From assembly GCA_905221605.1 (NCBI GenBank), contig CAJNDS010001113.1:470001-532500 (forward strand): DNA of 62,500 nt. The letters run 5' to 3'. A model generated the notes under the pieces. The model searched no databases. It was not told where the DNA came from and saw nothing but the letters and a program-made list of their open reading frames with translations. A program made the position numbers and the translations under genes. Source of the DNA: Symbiodinium natans (Eukaryota > Sar > Dinophyceae > Suessiales > Symbiodiniaceae). How positions within the stretch are numbered: position 1 is the first letter of the stretch; each line of letters starts with the position of its first letter. Shown one piece after another: positions 28,846 through 39,464 of this stretch.

Positions 28846-28909
28846 ATAAGGGGTCCTTAAGCAAAGAGTAAAATGAGGGACCAGAGTTTAGAGAACTGAC
28901 CAGGGGAGG

Positions 28910-29576
28910 ATGGAGACCTTAGGCGCGGGCCTAATCTCCGGAGCCCCCTTGTGGCCCAAGCCTAGGTTTAGGGTTTAGGGTTTAGGGTCTAGGGTCTAGG
29001 GTTTGGGGTTTGGGGTTTAGGGTTTAGGGTTTAGGGTTTGTAGGTTATAGTTACGGTGGTCCCCCCCCCCCCCCCCGCAAGCCATCATGTTTAAACGGTA
29101 AGTCCTGGAAGCTTCTGAAACTGTCCCCCTAACCTTTTGCTTAAGATTCCCCCCCAAAAAAACAAAACATAAGAAGAAGCTCTTCCTTATTCGGACAACA
29201 TAGGATTCATGTTCTTCAATTTGTTTTTTTTGGGTGCCCTAAACCCTAAACCCTAAACCCTAAACCCTAAACCCTAAACCCTAAACCCTAAACCCCTAAA
29301 CCCCTAAACCCCTAAACCCCTAAACCCTAAACCCTAAACCCTAAAACCCTAAACCCTAAACCCTGAACCTTAAGCTCCCAGGGTCTACAGAGGGGAGCTT
29401 GAAAAGCCTCGCACAGATCCGGCTCCAAAGTGGGCCCGAACCTCGGCTCCTGGCACGCCTTGGGGCTGAGTGCTTTTGGGATTTCAGGTTTTTTGAGTCT
29501 TGGGGTTTAAGGGGCCGCTGCTGCCGACGATGAGAAGCAGACCGAGGAGCCATTAGATCCTTTGCCTCGTCCCTGA
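28910..29576 (+). CDS. Small three-exon gene, unknown
   Basis: Exon 1 ~28904-28964 with ATG at 28910 (METLGAGLISGAPLWPKP), GT donor at 28965 in AG|GTTTAGGG. Exon 2 29391-29464 (GELEKPRTDPAPKWARTSAP, GTPW). Exon 3 29512-29576 (AAAADDEKQTEEPLDPLPRP, TGA 29574-29576). Phases fit 2-then-1, with a GC-AG second intron of only 47 nt. The first intron runs from G-rich to C-rich arrays. Product about 64 residues, proline-rich with an acidic tail. The TGA could instead lie beyond a hidden donor, so it might extend into 29707 onward. Confidence 0.5.
29061..29360. repeat. Poly-C and C-rich array
   Basis: Poly-C 29061-29076; C-rich 29237-29365 with a block of CCCCTAAA eight-mers. In the intron of the preceding gene. 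Confidence 0.85.
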
Positions 29577-29706
29577 GACCCACTGCTCACCAACCCGCCC
29601 AACTCCAACTGCAGCTTGGGTTTCAGGTGTGGGCATGCCCTAAACCTCAAACCTTAAGCCCTAAACCCTAAACCCGTCTAGTCTTTAGGCTTTGGTGTTT
29701 GCACAG

Positions 29707-30977
29707 CCCCTTGTGGATGGACAGTGGGACTCGGGGCGGTCAATGACTTTGGGTTTAGGGTTTGGTTTGGGTTTGCGAGTTTTTAGTTGCTAGGGGCCTG
29801 AGACTGACAGGGCCGTTATTGTCACTTTTCTCGGGTCAGCTTGCCCAATCAGCCACACATTGTTCGTTTGGGGTTAGGGTTTAGGGTTTAGGGTTTAGGG
29901 TTTAGGGTTTAGGGTTTAGGGCTTAGGGCTTAGGGCTTATAGGGATTATAGGGCTTAGGGCTTAGGTTTGGGGTATGTTGCTCTGGGGCGTAGGCACCAT
30001 GGTTTGGCTTCGCATGGTCGAGCATGTCTTCGGGCCAAGCTGCGAGCACCCTGTTTTCTTCAAGTTCCCAAACCCCGACGCGGTTGCTCTAGGTGGGGAA
30101 GCCCTGAACCCTAAACCCTAAACCAAAAACTCACAAATCCTAAGCCTCAGGCCCTAAATCCTGAATCCTAAGCCCCTAACCCCTAAACCCTAAACCTCAA
30201 GCCCTAAACCCTAAACCCGGACAACCGGCAAGTCAACGCTCCCCAGGCCCGATTCTGCGAGCCGTCGGCTTCTATGCAGACATCCTCAGATGCCCACGAA
30301 GAGGCTGGGGGTTTAGGGTTTAGGGTCGCCGCCCCTTCTTAATATGCCCCCGAGTACGATCTTCCCAACTGATATAAGATCCAAACAAGCAACTTCCACC
30401 GTTTTTCGTCCGAATATTGCCTTTTTGAAAAACATGAAGGGAAACAACTACGACGCATAACATGTTGTGCACCATTCACTATCGTTCCATTTTAGGGTGC
30501 TTGAGCTTTTTTCTGCGAATATCACAAGAAACTTATGTACCCAAAGAAGGAATTCCTAAACCCTAAGGAGAATCCTGTGGGCACGTGATGCTGTTCTACA
30601 AGAATGCTGGATGGGTGTTTGTGATGGGCGGTAGGTATCACTTCCGGAGGACGACCCGCTTGATCGAATCCGTTAACCTGGGACCCTCTTTACCTCAGTT
30701 TTATGGGTTACGCCTACTGATTAAGGGTAGTTATTACTAAACTGTCGGCAAATAGAGTCCTGGGAAAGAATTCCCTGAAGGGCCCAGAGTCCAGGCAGGT
30801 TGGTGGGAAGCCTTCTTGACCCTAAACCCTAAACCCTAAACCCTAAACCCTAAACCCTAAACCCTAAACCCTAAACCCTAAACCCTAAACCCTAAACCCT
30901 AAATTCCTTTAGAGGCCACTAAGCTGTGCCGCTATAAGATGGGCAGCTCTTTCGAAGATGGTGGGCGCCCTAAGCTT
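29707..30977 (+). CDS. Hydrophobic multi-exon protein, unknown
   Basis: Exons 29707-29752, 29811-29872, 29994-30092, 30247-30310, 30568-30630, 30915-30977 all join in one frame with GT donors (the last GTAAGG). The product includes AVIVTFLGSACPISHTLFVW (a likely membrane segment), MVWLRMVEHVFGPSCEHPVF, PILRAVGFYADILRCPRRGW, ARDAVLQECWMGVCDG and CAAIRWAALSKMVGALSL. The acceptor of exon 5 is the telomere variant CCCTAAG. Cysteine- and tryptophan-rich; family not recognised. Start and stop not seen; a plausible continuation lies at 31094-31240 but phases do not fit. Confidence 0.6.
30811..30903. repeat. C-rich telomere-like array
   Basis: Thirteen perfect CCCTAAA units just before the acceptor at 30914; the same intron also has G-rich units at 30311-30326 near its 5' side (intron preceding exon 30568). 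Confidence 0.92.
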
Positions 30978-31093
30978 GTAAGGCTCGGCCTAGACCCTAA
31001 AACCCTAAGCCCCTACAGCATGGGTTTTAGGGTTCAAGAACCCTAAACCCTAAACCCTAAACCCTGAACCCTAAACCCTAAACCCTTCTACAG

Positions 31094-31430
31094 GACGGAG
31101 AGGATTTAGGGGCTTGGAGGGATGTGGGAACTAGGTAGTAGCCCTAAACCCTAAACCCTAAACCCTAAACCCTGCTGCCTCTTTTCAGGGATGACCCAGA
31201 CTCCTGAACGAAGGAAGCTTCTTCTGCGTTTTTTTCCAGGGTTTGGGCTTTAGGGTTTAAAGTTTAGGCTTTAGGGTACCTGTCCGTTAGGCTAGGGTTT
31301 AGGGTTTAGGGCTTAGGTTCCTTTACAACGTAGGCAACCCCTATACTGTAACATGGTTGCTGAGCTACCAAGGGAACCACCGATGGAGAAACAGCGCCCA
31401 CACTTTAAAGCTTAGGGTCTGCCTGGGGCA
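31094..31430 (+). CDS. Candidate exons, unknown
   Basis: 31094-31132 (TACAG acceptor, donor GTAGTAG) reads DGEDLGAWRDVGT. 31188-~31240 (TTTCAG acceptor) reads MTQTPERRKLLLRFFPG in one frame. ~31371-31430 is open to TAG (PPMEKQRPHFKA). A family B right arm (ATGGTTGCTGAGCTACCAAGG) ends at about 31370. Confidence 0.3.
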
Positions 31431-31659
31431 TGGGGATTTAGAACAGGGTTTTCTTAGCCTGGCTCCCTTGATTGGCAACTGTCCTCTAAAATCCCCCGAC
31501 CCTTAAGCCGAAATCCACAGCCCTTGAAGCCCCAAAACCCCAAACTCTACATCCCCAGAAGCCTTGTGCCCAAAGGATCCAGCCTACGCCACGAATTTTG
31601 GGGCATGGCCCTCAGTGCTTTGGGCTTTAGGGCTTACGGTTTTCGGCTTCCAGCTCAAG

Positions 31660-32275
31660 AAAAACTTCTCCTAACCCTAAATCCTAAATCCTAAACCCTA
31701 AACCCTAAACCCTAAACCCTAAACCCTAAATCCTAAATCCTAAACCCTAAACCCTAAACCCTAAATCCTAAACCCTAAACCCTAAATCCTAAATCCTGAA
31801 CCCTAAATCCTAAATCCTAAACCCTAAACCCTAAACCCTAAGCCCTAAACCGTGCCTCCTACAAAGCCCTGCAAGATCCTATACTGGGAGCCCCGTCATG
31901 TCTGAGCCTTAGCCCTAATCCCTACCTGCAGGCCATGAACCCTAGAAGCCGGGTTTTTGGGGGGTTTAGGGTTTAGGGTTTAGGGTTTAGGGTTTAGGGT
32001 TTAGGGTTTAGGGTTTAGGGTTTAGGGTTTAGGGTTTAGGGTTTAGGGCTAGAAGCCCTGTAAGTGTAAGCTGTATAAAAATGTTCCGGAAGCCCTAAAG
32101 GCCCCCGTTTTGCCACCAAAACCCGAAACCTTCAAAACCTTATGCCTTCAACCCACCCTAAACCCCAAACCCCAAACCCCAAACCCCAAACCCTAAACCC
32201 TAAACCCTAAACCCTAAACCCTAAACCCTAAACCCTAAACCCTAAACCCTAAACCCTAAACCCTAAACCCTAAGC
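31660..32275. repeat. C-rich, G-rich, C-rich arrays
   Basis: C-rich with CCCTAAAT variants 31675-31845; G-rich 31964-32048; C-rich 32158-32275. A candidate exon lies at ~31853-31905 (PPTKPCKILYWEPRH). Confidence 0.85.
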
Positions 32276-32283
32276 CCCACATG

Positions 32284-32337
32284 CCGCACTACGCCGTAGA
32301 CCCTCCCTACATCCTGGAGCCTGAGGCCGCACCCTAA
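32284..32337 (+). CDS. Candidate C-terminal exon
   Basis: Directly after a C-rich array, reads MPHYAVDPPYILEPEAAP and stops at TAA 32335-32337. Convincing as a protein end, but no upstream partner is assigned. Confidence 0.4.
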   Translation, partial: PHYAVDPPYILEPEAAP

Positions 32338-32547
32338 GCTCCTCACACCCGCGACCCCCTGGAAGCCTCCTACTTGCAGGTTCATGGGGTTTAGGGTTTA
32401 GGGTCTAGGGTCTGGGGTTTCGGGTTTAGGGTTTAGGGTCTAGGGTCTGGGGTTTAGGGTTTAGGGTCTAGGGTTTAGGGTTTAGGGTCTAGGGTTTAGG
32501 GTTTAGGGTCTAGGGTCTGGGGTTTAGGGTTTAGGGTTTAGGGGAAG

Positions 32548-32657
32548 CTGGGTAGCCCAGTGGAGCCCTTCACCCTTTTTGATTGGTTCTGGGCTCCCTT
32601 AGCAACCAAGCCAAAAAACAGGTGCCCTCATTGCAATATGGCTACTGGGCTTGCAAG
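32548..32657. mobile_element. Family B introner-like element
   Basis: CTGGGTAGCCCAGTGGAGCC ... ATATGGCTACTGGGCTTGCAAG, 110 bp. Flanks GAAG/TAAG match at 3 of 4. Confidence 0.75.
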
Positions 32658-32906
32658 TAAGTAAGGTTAGAAGTCTCCTAAACCCTCAACCCTAAACCCT
32701 AAACCCTAAACCCTATATCAGGTCATAAACACGGTTACCCTACTTATAAACTTAAAAATCTCTTGCAGACTTCGGCTTGATAGCGTCGGCTTCAAACGCA
32801 AAGCCCTGCAGAAGCTAAACCATAAACCCTAAACCCTATACCCTATACCCTAAACCCTAAACCCTAAACCCTAAACCTTACAAATTATCACAACTCATGT
32901 CTCAGT

Positions 32907-32981
32907 GTTGAGGATGGCTGGGCCGTAGGCGCCCGGCGCAAGCGGAAGGCAGATCAGAAGGTCGGACAGTTTGGCAAAGGG
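32907..32981 (+). CDS. Exon, basic (possible NLS)
   Basis: Reads VEDGWAVGARRKRKADQKVG then QFGKG, between a C-rich array (32818-32880) and a G-rich array (32983-33048). The basic cluster could act in nuclear import; inference only. Confidence 0.4.
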
Positions 32982-33148
32982 TTTCGGGTTTTGGGTTTTG
33001 GGTTTAGGGTTTAGGGTTTAGGGTTTAGGGTTTAGGGTTTAGGGTTTAGGTTTCCTGTTCTGGTGTGTCTTTTTGTCGGGCTGCGCTGGGGTGTTTGGTC
33101 ATGTTGCCTGCCTCTCTCGTACTCCCAGCAGCCGAGGACTCACGTCAT

Positions 33149-33296
33149 GTACTTGGAAGTTCAGGGTACTTATAACCCGTTTATAAGGGTAGTTATAACA
33201 TGCTTATAAGCCCCTTAAGTAGCCTAAGAGGGTTGTATGTGGGTTATCAGTACAGTTATAGTTGGGTTGCTAAGTGCCGTGAACCTCCAAGTGCTA
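33149..33296. mobile_element. Family A element as likely intron
   Basis: GTACTTGGAAGTTCAGGG ... GTGAACCTCCAAGTGCTAG begins with GT and ends with TAG. It lies between short coding-like segments at 33129-33148 and 33297-33332. Confidence 0.6.
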
Positions 33297-33736
33297 GTTT
33301 TGGTTGATGCTTCTGTTGCCCATCCGCAAGAACTAGGACCCAGAGTAGGCCCTTATTCCCTCTATTTAGGGTTTAGGTTCCCTCATACGCTCCTTTAACC
33401 AACAAGGGCACCCTTTTTATTCCTATAGGTTACTCTTGGGTCTAGAAATTCTCAATAGCAGGAGTTGGCTTGTCTGTCTCTTGCCGCCCTCATAAGCAGG
33501 CGCAGTCTTGATGCAATTTGTTTGATAGCTAAGGCTTCACGGGCTTGTTGGGATTGCCGCAAAGGAGTTTATGGGGACTGATAGGTACGCGAAATATGGT
33601 TATAAGCAGAGCTACCCCCCTTAGAGCCCTACTTAGAAGTACCCTTTTGAACCTCCAAGTAGAATTGATTGAGCCGTTTTTTTGCATCGTTAGACTGTGG
33701 GCTGACATCGAAGAAAAATGTGGGGTTTGAGCTGTC
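33297..33736 (+). CDS. Exon cluster split by an introner
   Basis: ~33297-33329 (LVDASVAHPQ) and 33446-~33500 (KFSIAGVGLSVSCRPHKQ) join in frame if the CTAG element 33333-33445 is removed with a GA donor at 33330. A further exon 33535-33587 reads LHGLVGIAAKEFMGTD with donor GTACGC, and 33692-33722 reads LWADIEEKCG. A family A right arm lies at 33628-33661. Family unknown. Confidence 0.4.
33333..33445. mobile_element. CTAG-family introner
   Basis: CTAGGACCCAGAGTAGGCCC ... GGTTACTCTTGGGTCTAG, 113 bp, one of the best-preserved copies. Flanks AGAA / AAAT do not give a clean duplication; GAA is shared if the ends are shifted by one base. Confidence 0.8.
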
Positions 33737-33810
33737 TAGGGTTTAGGGTTTGAGCTGTTTAGGGTTTGGGGTTGGGGTTTAGGGTTTAGGGTTTAGGGTT
33801 TAGGGTACCT

Positions 33811-33880
33811 TACTGGGGTCCTTATTCTCAGGGGATCCTACTATTTGGGGGTCTATTCTAGGGGCCCCCTATGTAGGAAA
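33811..33880. mobile_element. Family D repeat
   Basis: GGTACCTTACTGGGGTCCTT, GGGGATCCTACTATTTGGGG, TCTATTCTAGGGGCCCCC. Copies at 9572-9634 and 38600-38670. Ends not resolved. Confidence 0.6.
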
Positions 33881-34007
33881 CCTCATCAGCTCCCTTGGCT
33901 TACACATCCCCCGTTCCGGTGAGCCCTGATGCTGTTAGGGGTGGGTTTAGGGTTTAGGGTTTAGGGTTTAGGGTTTAGGGTTTAGGGTTTAGGGGTAGAT
34001 TTGTGTG

Positions 34008-34270
34008 TGGTGGCCGCCATCAAGCCGTTCAAGACATGTATCAACATCAGGTTCCGTGAGCCCTTACCCCAAACCTGCAGCCCTCTATGCTAGACCCTGC
34101 AAAGCACCAAGCAAACACCACCCCAAACCCTAAACCCTAAGCCCCAAACCCTAAACCCTAAACCCCAAACCCTAAACCCTAAACCCGAAATCCTGAACTC
34201 TTGGGGCCGGACAGGATGCCTCAACTTTGGAGTGCCTGGCGCCCTGGGGTAGACTGCCCTCTTGTGTGGT
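34008..34270 (+). CDS. Candidate exons, unknown
   Basis: 34010-34063 after a G-rich array reads VVAAIKPFKTCINIRFRE. 34215-34270 (GGACAG acceptor) reads DASTLECLAPWGRLPSCVVF. Between them is a C-rich array (34118-34190). Confidence 0.35.
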
Positions 34271-34544
34271 CTTCCGGTTCCGGGGTTTAGGGTTTAGGGT
34301 TTCGGGTTTATATAGGGTTTAGGGTGGTAAGGGTTTAGGATTTCGGGTTTCGGTTTTCGGGTTTGAGGAATTGAGTACGGTTAGAGGGATCCAGCCTCTC
34401 ACCCTAAGCCCTATACCCTAAAAACCCTAACCCATTTTGGATGTTCCAACATAAGGATATAATATTCTCATACGTTTGCGGGATATCCGGGAGTACCTCT
34501 AGTCCCAGTACCATAAGACCCACATCCCAAACCCTTCCCTCGGT

Positions 34545-34635
34545 TGATCGTGCCTTCATGGAATGAGTTCTTTAGTAGTCGAGGAAGAAGCCTTTTAGCC
34601 GAGTTGAAACGGAGCCATTCCAAAACAGGTTTTTT
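34545..34635 (+). CDS. Candidate exon, unknown
   Basis: One plus frame reads WNEFFSSRGRSLLAELKRSH; the minus strand also has an open frame over 34468-34653. Strand not certain. Confidence 0.25.
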
Positions 34636-34904
34636 TTTTCGGGAAATACCCAAACATCTTCTGACATGTTGAACCGCCTAAACCCCCTGAACCCTCAATC
34701 CTCAACCCACCTAATTACCAAACAAGAAATCCCCATTTCGTCCCCGGAGCCGCATGGCTTGCTGCGGTTGAAAAGGGCTCAGAGCTTAGGGGATTAGTAC
34801 ACATGGGCAGCTTGTCGAGTCGTGGTCGGTGCATGGCCCAACCCCGAAACGCGGCTTTCGTAGATATGCATGTGGGCAGTTTCACTAAACCAGGGTTCCG
34901 AAAT

Positions 34905-35034
34905 ATCCCTAAACCCTAAACCCTAAACCCTAAACCCTAAACCCTAAACCCTAAACCCTAAATCCTAAACCCTAAACCCTAAACCCTAAACCCTAAACCC
35001 TAAACCCTAAACCCTAAACCCTAAACCCTAAACC
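34905..35034. repeat. C-rich telomere-like array
   Basis: About 18 CCCTAAA units (one CCCTAAAT) directly upstream of the exon at 35056. Confidence 0.95.
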
Positions 35035-35055
35035 CTCCCCCTCCGCCAACTCCCA

Positions 35056-35148
35056 GGTCCTGGCAAGTCGCGGCGGGAGGATGCCCCGGCGCCCGCAGCC
35101 CCGGCGCCCGCAGCTTCGGCGCCCGCAGCGCCCAGATCCTTGGGCTGA
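35056..35148 (+). CDS. Ala/Pro-repeat exon
   Basis: Acceptor TCCCAG. Reads GKSRREDAPAPAAPAPAASA then PAAPRSLG and TGA (35146-35148). Encoded by a 15-bp tandem repeat (CCGGCGCCCGCAG type). A related style continues at 35519-35600 (SPAEAVPEPTAASRWARFMG, TGA), though all three frames are open there. Confidence 0.45.
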   Translation, partial: GPGKSRREDAPAPAAPAPAASAPAAPRSLG

Positions 35149-35164
35149 GACCTCCTAAGGTTGA

Positions 35165-36150
35165 GGATGTAGGGTTTAGGATATAGGGTTTAGGGTTTAG
35201 GATATAGGGTTTAGGATATAGGGTTTAGGGTTTAGGGGTTTTGCGGTTTAGGGTTTGGGGTTTAGGATTTAGGGGTTTGAAGGTTAACTCCCGAACAACA
35301 TAACCGTAAGGGGGCCTTTATATAAACGCTTCAACCCTCCACCCTAGACCCTGTAAACCCCTAAACCCTGACACCCCCTCCACCCCCAATCACCCTCAAA
35401 CATTGAATCCTGCCCAGGGCTCACCCCAATCCCTAAACCCTAAACCCCAAACCCCAAACCCCAAACCCCAAACCCTAAGCCCTAAGCCCTAAACCCTAAA
35501 CCCTGAACCCTATTCCTGCCCGAGGATCCGCGAGCTCTCATGGCGTCCTCAGCTCACCGGCGGAAGCCGTGCCGGAGCCAACAGCTGCGTCCCGATGGGC
35601 GCGGTTCATGGGGAGCTGATGTGGCTGAGAAGAAGATCGGCTATAGAGTCTATATAGGTAGGTCTTTGGGGGAATTTTTATATTTTCCCTAGACTAATCC
35701 CTATATGAACCCTACTTAAATCAAGTAATGACCCCCTAATTAAGAGGGGGTTGGTGTCTAGAGTTTCGAGTGCTGGGGTGCAGGACTTCATGCTTCAGGG
35801 TTAGGGTTTAGGGTTTAGGGTTCAAAATCCAGGGTTCAGGGTTTAGGGTTTAGGGTTTAGGGTTTAGGGTCCTTTGTCGAAGACGTCTGCCTTAAGCAGC
35901 CGTTGAACAGGGGCCCAAGGGGTGCTTTGGGGTTTAATTAAAGTTTAGCTGCAACTAGTTGTTCACATTTCAACCTTTGGAGCCGCCAAGCAGGTTACCG
36001 GACCATGCATACACGGGTTTAGGAAGGTTTTAGGGGTTAGTTAGGGTACATACCTAGACTAGACCGCTGGATGCTCCGACTTCTAGCAGTGACGATTTCA
36101 CTGACTTGGGTCTTCCGCTCTAAGCTCTGCGGCCCTATCCTGCTTTGGGG
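35165..36150. other. Arrays with candidate exons
   Basis: G-rich with TTTAGGATATAGGG variant 35168-35275; C-rich 35432-35505; G-rich 35802-35870. 36066-36123 is open and ends at TAA (DAPTSSSDDFTDLGLPL). Confidence 0.5.
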
Positions 36151-36160
36151 GATCTGCAGG

Positions 36161-36222
36161 ATGAAGCTGAGCTGGGGAGCCGAAAAAAAGGAGCTGCGAG
36201 TGCGCGCAGGGGCAGGGGAGGT
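36161..36222 (+). CDS. Exon, basic Gly/Arg-rich
   Basis: Acceptor CTGCAG. Reads DEAELGSRKKGAASARRGRG. RGG-like, suggesting an RNA-binding or nuclear tail; inference. Confidence 0.4.
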
Positions 36223-36442
36223 GGGACATGACGCTTAGCAGCGTGGTTGTAAGCCTTGTTTAGGGTACTTATACAGCTACAGACAGGTTCAAATGCTAGA
36301 GAATCAACTGGAAGCCCCTTCAGCCACCCCCCCCCCCCCCCCCCCGCCACACCCAACTTCCAGCTCGCACATAGGCCTGTTGTTAGGTCCTTAGAATAGG
36401 CTTTTGGGCAGCTTGTTTGTTCAGAAGATTTTGTTGTAAGGA

Positions 36443-36700
36443 ATGCCGATGGAGACCCTTTTCAGCTGTGAAGAGTATTCTACGCTAATGACAGAATTTT
36501 TCAGGTACTCAGACATGATGAACATGCGACGGTTCAGACCCCAACCGACCCCACCAGGGCTGTTTTCCCTGCAGCCTAGACCCAAATCCACACCCTACCC
36601 AAACACCCCATTTAGGCATGGCTTCTTGGGAGCCTACTTCCATGCTGGTGCAACATACTGGTGCTACAACTTGATACCTCAAGCCCTTTCTAGACTTTAA
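36443..36700 (+). CDS. 85-codon ORF, doubtful
   Basis: Opens MPMETLFSCEEYSTLMTEFF and runs through an internal acceptor-like TTTTTCAG at 36495-36502. The first part may be coding; the proline-rich rest looks like degenerate array sequence. Confidence 0.25.
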   Translation: MPMETLFSCEEYSTLMTEFFRYSDMMNMRRFRPQPTPPGLFSLQPRPKSTPYPNTPFRHGFLGAYFHAGATYWCYNLIPQALSRL

Positions 36701-36800
36701 TCCTGAAACTCACCAAACCAAACCCTGAACCCTCAACCCTAAAGCCCTAGTCCCTAAACCCCAAACCCTAAGCCCTAAATCCCAATAAACCCTAAAAAGC

Positions 36801-36893
36801 CCTGAAGAAATCAGAGAGCATTTGTCCGAGCCTGTTTGTTGTCACAAAGGCGCGCGCACCTTCCTGAAGCAGACAGACCAAGGCCTTGTGTAG
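36801..36893 (+). CDS. Candidate exon, unknown
   Basis: Reads PEEIREHLSEPVCCHKGART then FLKQTDQGLV and TAG. Followed directly by a degenerate G-rich (TTTGGGG) array 36894-36985. Minus-strand ORFs over it are shadows of repeats. Confidence 0.4.
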   Translation, partial: PEEIREHLSEPVCCHKGARTFLKQTDQGLV

Positions 36894-37309
36894 TTTTGGG
36901 GTTTGGGGGCTGGGGTTTGGGGTTTGGGGCTTGGGGTTTGGGGTTTGGGGCTTGGGGCTTGTGGCTTGGGGTTTGGGGTTTGAGGGGCGTAGGGTCATAG
37001 CTGCGGTTTAGGGTTTTGGGGTTTATGTAGTTTAGGTCTGAGGTGACGACGGTGGCGGGGTGGGGAAGAACGCACAGCGCACAGCCATATCTGATATTGC
37101 CTGTACAGTCCACATTTTGTGAACTCGGCGACTCTGACATATGCTGGCTCCAGTAGTCGTTCCTGGTCGGTCGAAACTTTTGTCCTAGGCCTCCTGTAAG
37201 GTTTGGGGGTGATCTTAAGGGTCATATGTTCGCGGACAGGGGGTCTAAGGGAATAATTTGACATATCATGTTAGCGGACAGGGGGTCGAAGGGTCTTAAG
37301 GTTTGCGGT

Positions 37310-37444
37310 ACCCTAAACCCTAAACCCTAAACCCTAAACCCTAAACCCTAAACCCTAAACCCTAAACCCTAAACCCTAAACCCTAAACCCTAAACCCTAA
37401 ACCCTAAACCCTAAACCCTAAACCCTAAACCCTAAACCCTAAAC
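37310..37444. repeat. C-rich telomere-like array (19 units)
   Basis: Perfect CCCTAAA run, one of the most regular in the window. Confidence 0.96.
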
Positions 37445-37448
37445 TGGG

Positions 37449-37828
37449 ACCTGTGGCGGCCAAGTTTTGTCGTGGGTTTGGAGTTCGGGGCTTCCGGGTT
37501 TACCTCAAAGAGCCCCAAATCCTTTACAGGTTTTTGTTGAACCCCAAGTCCCTAAATGCTTAAACCCTAAACCCTAAACTAAGCCCTATACCCTAAACCC
37601 TTCTTGTACGATGATTATGCGGCACCTTCTCGGCTCGGTTGGGAGCGAGGTTGAAAGTTCACCCTAAGGCCGGAAACCCTAAACCCGGAAACCCTAAACC
37701 CTAAACCCTCAAACCCTCAACCCTCAACCCTAAACCCTAAACCCTCCCCAGGCTTGAAGCACTTCCTGGTGAATTATCCCAACGAGTTCGCCATTGAGGG
37801 CGCCAAGGGATGCCAGGGCCTCGCTGCG
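37449..37828 (+). CDS. Three candidate exons, unknown
   Basis: ~37449-37558 is open (PVAAKFCRGFGVRGFRVYLK). 37604-37649 reads LYDDYAAPSRLGWER with a GT donor. 37752-37828 (CCCCAG acceptor; donor GTTTAGGG unit) reads LKHFLVNYPNEFAIEGAKGC then QGLAA. Frames are from single exons. Confidence 0.4.
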
Positions 37829-38186
37829 GTTTAGGGTTTAGGGTTTAGGGTTTAGGGTTTAGGGTTTAGGGTTTAGGGTTTTTAGGGTTTAGGGTTTAGG
37901 CGTTTATTTCGGGTTTAAGGTTTTGGGTTTGGTGTGGGACTTAGGTTTTCATTGCGGTTTAGCTTGGGGTTTGTATACGGCCTTCGGGGGTTTGACTTCG
38001 CCACATATAGGCATTGAACGGGATTCCTAGGGTGTTGGGCTCTAGGGTTGTAGGGTTTCAGGGCTCAAGTTTAGACTAACCCTAAACCCTAAACCCTGAA
38101 CCCTAAACCCTAAACCCTAAACCCTAAACCCTAAACCCTAAACCCTAAACCCTAAACCCTAAACCCTAAACCCTAAACCCTAAACC
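37829..38186. repeat. Intron with G-rich start and C-rich array
   Basis: G-rich 37829-37905 starts at the exon border; C-rich 38079-38187. Confidence 0.85.
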
Positions 38187-38517
38187 TTAGGGCCTTGAAG
38201 CAAGGACCGAAGCCTCTCAGCCCTTTCCGAAACCCTCAGGCCCGAAGCCCTCTACACGCTTCAACCCCCTGAACCCTGTTTAGGGTTTGGGGTTTGGGGT
38301 TTAGGGTTTTGGGGTTTGAGGTTTGGGTTTGGGGTTTAGGGTTTAGGGTGTTGGGGTACTGAAAGGTTCATGACTACTTTTCAGTAGGGTTGCAGAGTAC
38401 GTACCCTAAATCAGGCTCGAGCCAAAGTTGCCTTACTTATCACCCTACTTTAGGGTTTAGGGTTTAGGGTTTAGGCCCCCCAACCCCAATCCCATTGCAT
38501 CTGCTTCTGCCTCCCAG

Positions 38518-38566
38518 GTGAATACGTGATGTATACGCCTTGCGAGGACTGTCGAGGGCTGCTTTA
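38518..38566 (+). CDS. Candidate exon with CxxC
   Basis: Acceptor TCCCAG. Reads GEYVMYTPCEDCRGLL and TAG at 38564-38566; the CEDC pair is zinc- or redox-site-like. Confidence 0.35.
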
Positions 38567-38808
38567 GTTCGGGCACTTATATGGTGGTTTCCGAAATTCG
38601 GGGTACCTTGTTGGGTTCCTGATTATAAGGGGATCCTACTATTTGGGGGTCGATATTAGGGCTCCCCCATTGTCGTAAACCCCCCTATATCTTTGCTGAT
38701 AAGTATGCATGGACCTTCATGCAACCCATCCGGATGCCCTCCTTTCACCCGTTTCGTCAGCGAATGACTCCCAATCTGTTGGTAGATATACTACGATTGC
38801 ATTTTTAC

Positions 38809-38903
38809 GCAGAGTAGGCCCTTATTATCTTTTTGTTTGGGCTTGAAGCCCCTTCAAACCAAAAGGGCACTCTTTGCATTCCTAGGGTTACTCTTGGGTC
38901 TAG
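38809..38903. mobile_element. CTAG-family introner, left end eroded
   Basis: CAGAGTAGGCCCTTATTATC ... GGGTTACTCTTGGGTCTAG. The left CTAGGACC is lost. The next segment (38904 onward) is open. Confidence 0.7.
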
Positions 38904-39251
38904 ATTGTCATGTTTCAGGAAGTCCTCAAGAGCAGTGTCATGCTCTTCACAAGGGCCTTTCCAGTTCATCCGAAGCATCTGTTGTGGGTGGCGGCTAGGA
39001 CCCCAAACCTAAACAGCTTTTGGTTTTTTGGTGTACCGACCACTTGTCTACTACCGCATGGAACCCCATACTTTCTACTCGAGGAAGTATCCTTCGAACC
39101 TTTTTGTGTAGGAAAATCCTCCATAGGTGTGGACCTTTACCTAAACGTCCCACCAAGTATGCTTGAAAAGAGCACCCTCGTTCAGGTAAACTTTAGGCAC
39201 TCATCAACGGCTATTACCTGTGGGGTGAAAACTGGGTATTTCCCAAGATAG
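38904..39251 (+). CDS. Exon after introner; long open frame
   Basis: From the element's CTAG the frame reads IVMFQEVLKSSVMLFTRAFP then VHPKHLLWVAAR and stays open to TAG at 39249. The first ~95 bases look like an exon. After GGCTAGGACCCC (38995) the sequence again resembles a CTAG element start, so the rest may be non-coding. Confidence 0.35.
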   Translation: MVMFQEVLKSSVMLFTRAFPVHPKHLLWVAARTPNLNSFWFFGVPTTCLLPHGTPYFLLEEVSFEPFCVGKSSIGVDLYLNVPPSMLEKSTLVQVNFRHSSTAITCGVKTGYFPR

Positions 39252-39464
39252 GCGACTCTTGTATACCCCCACATACTACCACCACCCAACACCCTGCACC
39301 CCAACCCCCTTGCCCCCGAAACCCTAAGCCCTAAACCCTAAACCCTAAACCCTAATCCCCAAACCCTAAGCCCTAAACCCTAAACCCTAAACCCCAAACC
39401 CTAAACCCTAAACCCTAAACCCCAAACCCTATCTTGGGGAACACCCCCCCCCCCCCAATTCCTT

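Noticed and set aside
28645-28860. 71-codon ORF as a gene
   Set aside because: It runs through both inverted ends of a family F element.
36792-37140. Minus-strand ORFs rich in [11 protein letters not shown]
   Set aside because: Translation of degenerate TTTGGGG units; the plus strand has a better exon at 36801-36893.
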